This document shows positions 60,482 to 64,000 of a stretch of 64,000 bases of DNA, piece after piece; position 1 is the stretch's first letter, and each line of letters starts with the position of its first letter. A model generated the notes under the pieces. It saw nothing but the letters and a program-made list of their open reading frames with translations, made no database searches and was not told the DNA's origin. This DNA comes from Tetragonia tetragonoides. Taxonomy: Eukaryota > Streptophyta > Magnoliopsida > Caryophyllales > Aizoaceae. Location of the stretch: NCBI GenBank assembly GCA_038025085.1, contig CM076148.1:33710501-33774500 (forward strand). The letters are read 5' to 3'. The translations under genes and the position numbers were made by a program.

Positions 60482-61371
60482 ATTAATAAAAATTCTCGAA
60501 GATGTGTTAGACTATTTGACCTACCAACTTGATATACCACATCTTTTGTATAAAACTTTTTTTTACCAAGATATTTTTATTAATTCATTATTATACTGAT
60601 ATCTTTACCTATATAAAAAAAGCGGGGTTTCAAGGAATTTGCGTAATAACTCGTTACTCAAGGGTACGTGCGACTCTTAATAAACATTGCTATCAAATTT
60701 TGACGTTTTAAAGTTAAAGGATTAAAGGGCCTCTGAGTAGAGTTAGCCTATATGACTTTTCGATCAGCTACACGTGTAAGTATGTAAGGCAATCTGTGAA
60801 AATTGATGGAAATCCATTTCATTTTAATTTCTGCTTATTTCCTTAGTCCCACTCTCAGTCTATAATTCATCCAGAATTTTCTCTCTCAGTGACCTCATAA
60901 TAAGTCATAACTGATAATTTCAAACGCATGGTAGTCCTATGATCTTAGTGGCAGTGCAACAGGGTTCTCCTATGATTTAAAGTTACGGATTTGTGATTTT
61001 CGGTTGGGCAGGTAGTGGGAGATTAACGGCACTTTGACACACAAGATTAAAGAACAGAAAAATAATTTAATGAAACGAGGTTCAAGAATAATGTATTGTT
61101 TACGTCCACATGCAAAGGGAGAATAGATTAGGTTACATTGGAGATAGTGTACATAATGTATAGGGGATAAAGAAAACTTAGGGTCATTCGAAGCGGCAAC
61201 CAACTCTTGAGATGTGGAGTGTCCTGTCTGTGAATTTCAATCTTCAACCCGTCTTCCTCCTCACTTCATGCATGCTCAATTAAAAATAATTAGAAAATTA
61301 AGGTAGAGGGGTTGATTGAAACTTCGACAAATGGAGGATGTTTATGTTAACCACAATGTGTCTACTCATCA
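60482..61371. other. Intergenic, nothing recognised
   Basis: AT-rich, without a supportable coding frame, RNA gene or clear repeat. The next recognisable sequence is the F-box fragment from 61372. Confidence 0.5.
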
Positions 61372-61735
61372 AGTTTAGCCGATAGGCACAAACATCCATC
61401 AAACACCCTTAAATGAACCAGGTGTTGATCATTCGACAACTTTCTCTTGGAATTGGTCATCTTTTCCCAATTTTCAAGGTGGTCATTAGGCAACGATACA
61501 TTATTACCCCACCTTTCATTACGCAAATTGAAATAACCAATACGAAAGTTAAATTCGGATAAATGCCAGAACTTTCAATGGACTAAATGGTTGTCTATAA
61601 GGGCATCATACCGTTCTGTACCCTAAAGTCCAAATAATTACTTGTTTTACTAACCAATTTCCATGAATTAGCCCTCAAGCTATAAACAGTAACATCACTC
61701 TCCTTGCTATGCCGTTCACACACATCTCAATGTTC
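61372..61735 (-). pseudogene. F-box/FBA fragment (copy 10)
   Basis: Minus-strand remnant of the FBA region. Reading from 61735: VTVYSLRANSWKLVSKTSN (with breaks), DNHLVH, IRIGYFNLRNERWGNN, SLPNDHLEN and a frame-changed VFDGCLCLSAKL near 61372. Both the F-box and the last 80 or so codons are missing. It is the outlying end of the F-box array, separated from the rest by the copia, LINE and mariner insertions. Confidence 0.7.
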
Positions 61736-61755
61736 TACAGCTCTATTGTATAGTA

Positions 61756-61797
61756 TAGTCCGTGCTTGGGCATCACGCAAATGGACCATGGAATATG
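61756..61797. repeat. 42-bp direct repeat, copy 1
   Basis: TAGTCCGTGCTTGGGCATCA followed by CGCAAATGGACCATGGAATAT. The same sequence with one change lies at 62364-62405. The two copies bracket the second GAGC-rich MITE. Confidence 0.85.
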
Positions 61798-61844
61798 ACA
61801 TCCAATTTCTTGAAAAAAGATTACACTGTCAGAAATTGCAAATG

Positions 61845-62131
61845 AATCTAATTAATCGAGCATCATATTGGTGCTCGTGCTGAGCTCGTTTCTTATCAAG
61901 CGAGTTTAAACGACTTTTGACCAAGCCGTTCACGAGCACACTTATTTTAAACACAATATCACCCATGAAAATACTAAACGAGTCGAGCTGAGGAGTGCTC
62001 GACCTCGGGTCGTTTAATAAACGAGCCTTGAATTGGTGCTCGATCTCGGCTCATTTGTTATTGAACGAGTTTTGATCGAGTATGTTCACGAGCTGCTCAC
62101 GAGTGTATCGACTCGTTTGCCCCTAATTACA
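61845..62131. repeat. GAGC-rich MITE, second copy (inverted, truncated)
   Basis: Reverse-complement relative of 23223-23556. From 62131 leftwards it reads TTAGGGGCAAACGAG, CTCGTGAACATACTCG, GTTTATTAAACGA, TTTAGTATTTTCATGGGTGAT, ATAAGAAACGAGC, and ends abruptly near 61850, so the far terminus is lost. Confidence 0.7.
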
Positions 62132-62363
62132 CAATACTACATTGAATCAAATCAGCTTATACAACAAGTAGACAATAATCCGCTGAAAACCACCTACAAA
62201 GCTAAGACCTACTTCGTTTTAGTATATGAAAACCACAATCCAAACAAGATGAAATTCTTAAAACAAATGGAATTGCAACAACAAAAAAGAACACGTTTAG
62301 ATAACTAATACTAGTCCTACAAATTGTTTGTAAATAATCACATATTCACACTTGTGTTACTTG

Positions 62364-62405
62364 TAGTCCGTGCTTGGGCATCACGCAAATGGACAATGGA
62401 ATATC
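62364..62405. repeat. 42-bp direct repeat, copy 2
   Basis: Second copy of the 61756-61797 sequence, differing at one base (GGACAATGG against GGACCATGG). Function unknown. Confidence 0.85.
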
Positions 62406-62723
62406 ATTCCACCTAAATAAAGTGGACCTATCGCACAAGTCACAACACTAGCGTAACGTTTCATAGGGTTTTTTCTCTTAATAAAAAAAAGCAAACAAAA
62501 AAACGTTTCATACGGTTTTAGGCTTTTAGCCAACTTATCGAAACACAAACCACCACCTCAGACTTCAGTCGCCCGCCACCCCACTCTCTCTCTTCCTTCT
62601 CTTTCTCGACACCCCACCACCGAAACCACCTAACTACCACCACAGTTACTCACCCACAGCCACCCACCACCGGTGACTTAAACCCTAATTTCCTAAACCC
62701 TAACTTTCTCTTTCTCTCTCCTA

Positions 62724-64000
62724 ATGCCGACCAAAACGGGCGAGAGCTCCGATAATTCGGCGGAGCTCTTCATCAAAATCGGGCTCGATGAGAGAACTGC
62801 TCGTAATACGGTTGCTAACAATAAGGTTACCAATAATCTATTGGCTGTTATCACTGAGGTAAATTTAATGTAATTTGGTTTCAATTAGTTGTCTCTTTTG
62901 GATTTGGAAATTGTTTTTGATTGCTTTTTTTGGGTCTATTTGGTGAAATTAGGGTGGTGTTACCGATGGTTGTAGCCGCACGGTTGGGAATCTTCTGTAC
63001 ACTGTAAGTAATTGGTTTTAATTTTTGGTGTGATGGAATGTTAATTTGATAATAGTTTTGGAGCAGTTTAATTTGTATTGGAGATATTATTTGTGACTTA
63101 GGTGTAGGATGTGATGAGGAAATTTAGTGAAATGAGTTTTTTTGGTTTGTTGATTGTGCTATGTTCTCTATTTGATGAAAAATGATACTCCCTCCGTCTC
63201 ATAAAATTCTAAACGTTTTCTTGCTCACGATTTCCAAGACACCACTTTGACCGTAAATAACTACAATTGTATGAATATAAAAATTATAAAAAAATGATTT
63301 TTTGAAAGTACTTTTAAAAATGAATCTAACAAATGTATTTTCATATTGTGCATCTTTATATATTTTCATAAATTAATGGTCAAAGTTTGTTAAGTTTGAC
63401 CTTCAAAAACAAACGTTTAGGATTTTATTGGATGGAGGGAGTAATTACAATTGTTGCTGAAAAGAGAAAAGTTTTGGAGATAACTTAATTGTAAAATGTG
63501 ATGAGATTGTCCAGTGAAATGAGTTTTGATTTGGTTGAAGAAACATGTGCTGCATTAGCATTTCAACTTTTATCTAAAGTTCTAAACTTCCTTATTTGTG
63601 AAATGGGATGAGAAATTCCAGTGAAATGAGTTTTGTTTGGTTTGTTTAATGTGTTGTGATATCTATTTGGTTTGATAAGAAACGTCGGGGATTTTATTTG
63701 TTTTTGTTATGAATAATGACAGGTTGCCACGAAATTTCCTGCTAATGCACTTGTGCACCGGCCAGTTTTAGCTGAATATGTTGTGTCTTCAAAGGTGAGC
63801 CCTTGAATTCATTAGTGAGTTTAATTTCTTTAAATGAGCTTCAGGTGATATTCTGTTTACATTATTATGCTTTTTGATTAAGTGGGGGCACTGTGGGGGT
63901 AGGGGGAGCGGTAGTGTAGTAGTGCAGCACCCATATACTTGTTTTGAAGGGTGATGTCGATTCAAGTCTGGGAGGGATTTCTGACCCTGTAACCAAAATA
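62724..64000 (+). CDS. Glutaminyl-tRNA synthetase, 5' exons (gene continues beyond window)
   Basis: Cytosolic glutamine-tRNA ligase charges tRNA-Gln with glutamine for translation. Coding exons are 62724-62858, 62953-63003 and 63723-63794, with GT-AG introns and all junctions in phase 0. The 86 residues begin MPTKTGESSDNSAELFIKIG, LDERTARNTVANNKVTNNLL, then VTDGCSRTVGNLLYT and VATKFPANALVHRPVLAEYV. This is the appended N-terminal domain of plant and other eukaryotic GlnRS; the catalytic class I core lies outside the window. The start follows a CT-rich leader (62575-62720). Intron 2 contains a Stowaway-like MITE. Intron 3 begins at 63795 and runs past the end. It is the only clearly essential gene here and marks the edge of the transposon-rich block. 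Confidence 0.93.
63188..63441. mobile_element. Stowaway-type MITE in GlnRS intron 2
   Basis: A 254-bp element with termini CTCCCTCCGTCTCATAAAAT and (reverse complement of the right end) CTCCCTCCATCCAATAAAAT, flanked by TA at 63186-63187 and 63442-63443. No coding potential. Its terminal CTCCCTCCGT is shared with the 3.57-kb mariner element 2.7 kb away. Confidence 0.92.

Overview
This is nuclear DNA of a flowering plant, almost certainly a eudicot. The evidence is a family of plant F-box/FBA-type genes, GT-AG introns in a plant glutaminyl-tRNA synthetase gene, Ty1/copia and Ty3/gypsy retrotransposons, a plant mariner element with DNA-wide CTCCCTCCG-type termini, and a fragment of plastid DNA. 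I cannot name the species. There are no operons or bacterial systems.

The window is a tandemly duplicated F-box neighbourhood broken up by transposons. At least nine F-box/FBA copies lie between 1.0 and 61.7 kb. Two are open from start to stop (1003-2265 and 13158-14465, both minus). One has a single frameshift (21582-22804, minus) and one has a frameshift plus a stop (24071-25314, plus). The others are broken or partial (9668-10830, 15.6-18.3 kb, 31.0-31.6 kb, 32.7-33.5 kb, 37.3-44.0 kb, 61.4-61.7 kb). Flanking DNA was duplicated with the genes, including three decayed copies of an RNase H-like (RVT_3) fragment at about 20.2, 28.9 and 29.9 kb.

Mobile elements by position: a 3'-truncated copia element (5077-9505); a very young non-autonomous LTR element with 946-bp LTRs around only 209 bp of internal DNA, inserted in an F-box pseudogene (16064-18164, duplication AGTAC); a Mutator-like element with long terminal inverted repeats (34083-35166, flanking repeat CAAATTTTAC); a 5.86-kb chromovirus-type gypsy element, also inserted in an F-box pseudogene and itself carrying a plastid-derived mosaic (37522-43385, duplication AACAC); several MITEs and LINE remnants (44-46.6 kb); a CACTA-like non-autonomous element (45656-46640); a 5.28-kb copia derivative without coding capacity (48859-54137, duplication AATTA); a poly(A)-tailed LINE RNase H remnant (54.15-54.73 kb); and a complete 3.57-kb mariner-like element with TA duplications (56913-60479). 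That mariner element holds a decayed transposase and, on the opposite strand, an open 189-codon acidic repeat ORF.

The right end enters a conserved housekeeping gene: the first three coding exons of cytosolic glutaminyl-tRNA synthetase (62724-63794), with a Stowaway-type MITE in intron 2. An intact 176-codon reading frame of unknown function (55973-56503, minus) lies just downstream of the mariner insertion. The F-box proteins, where intact, would act as substrate adaptors of SCF ubiquitin ligases; nothing in the window shows their targets. The best candidates for something undescribed are the antisense repeat ORF inside the mariner element, the young giant-LTR/mini-internal element, and the coding-dead copia derivative with a recurring CCAGAAG/CCTGAAG motif.
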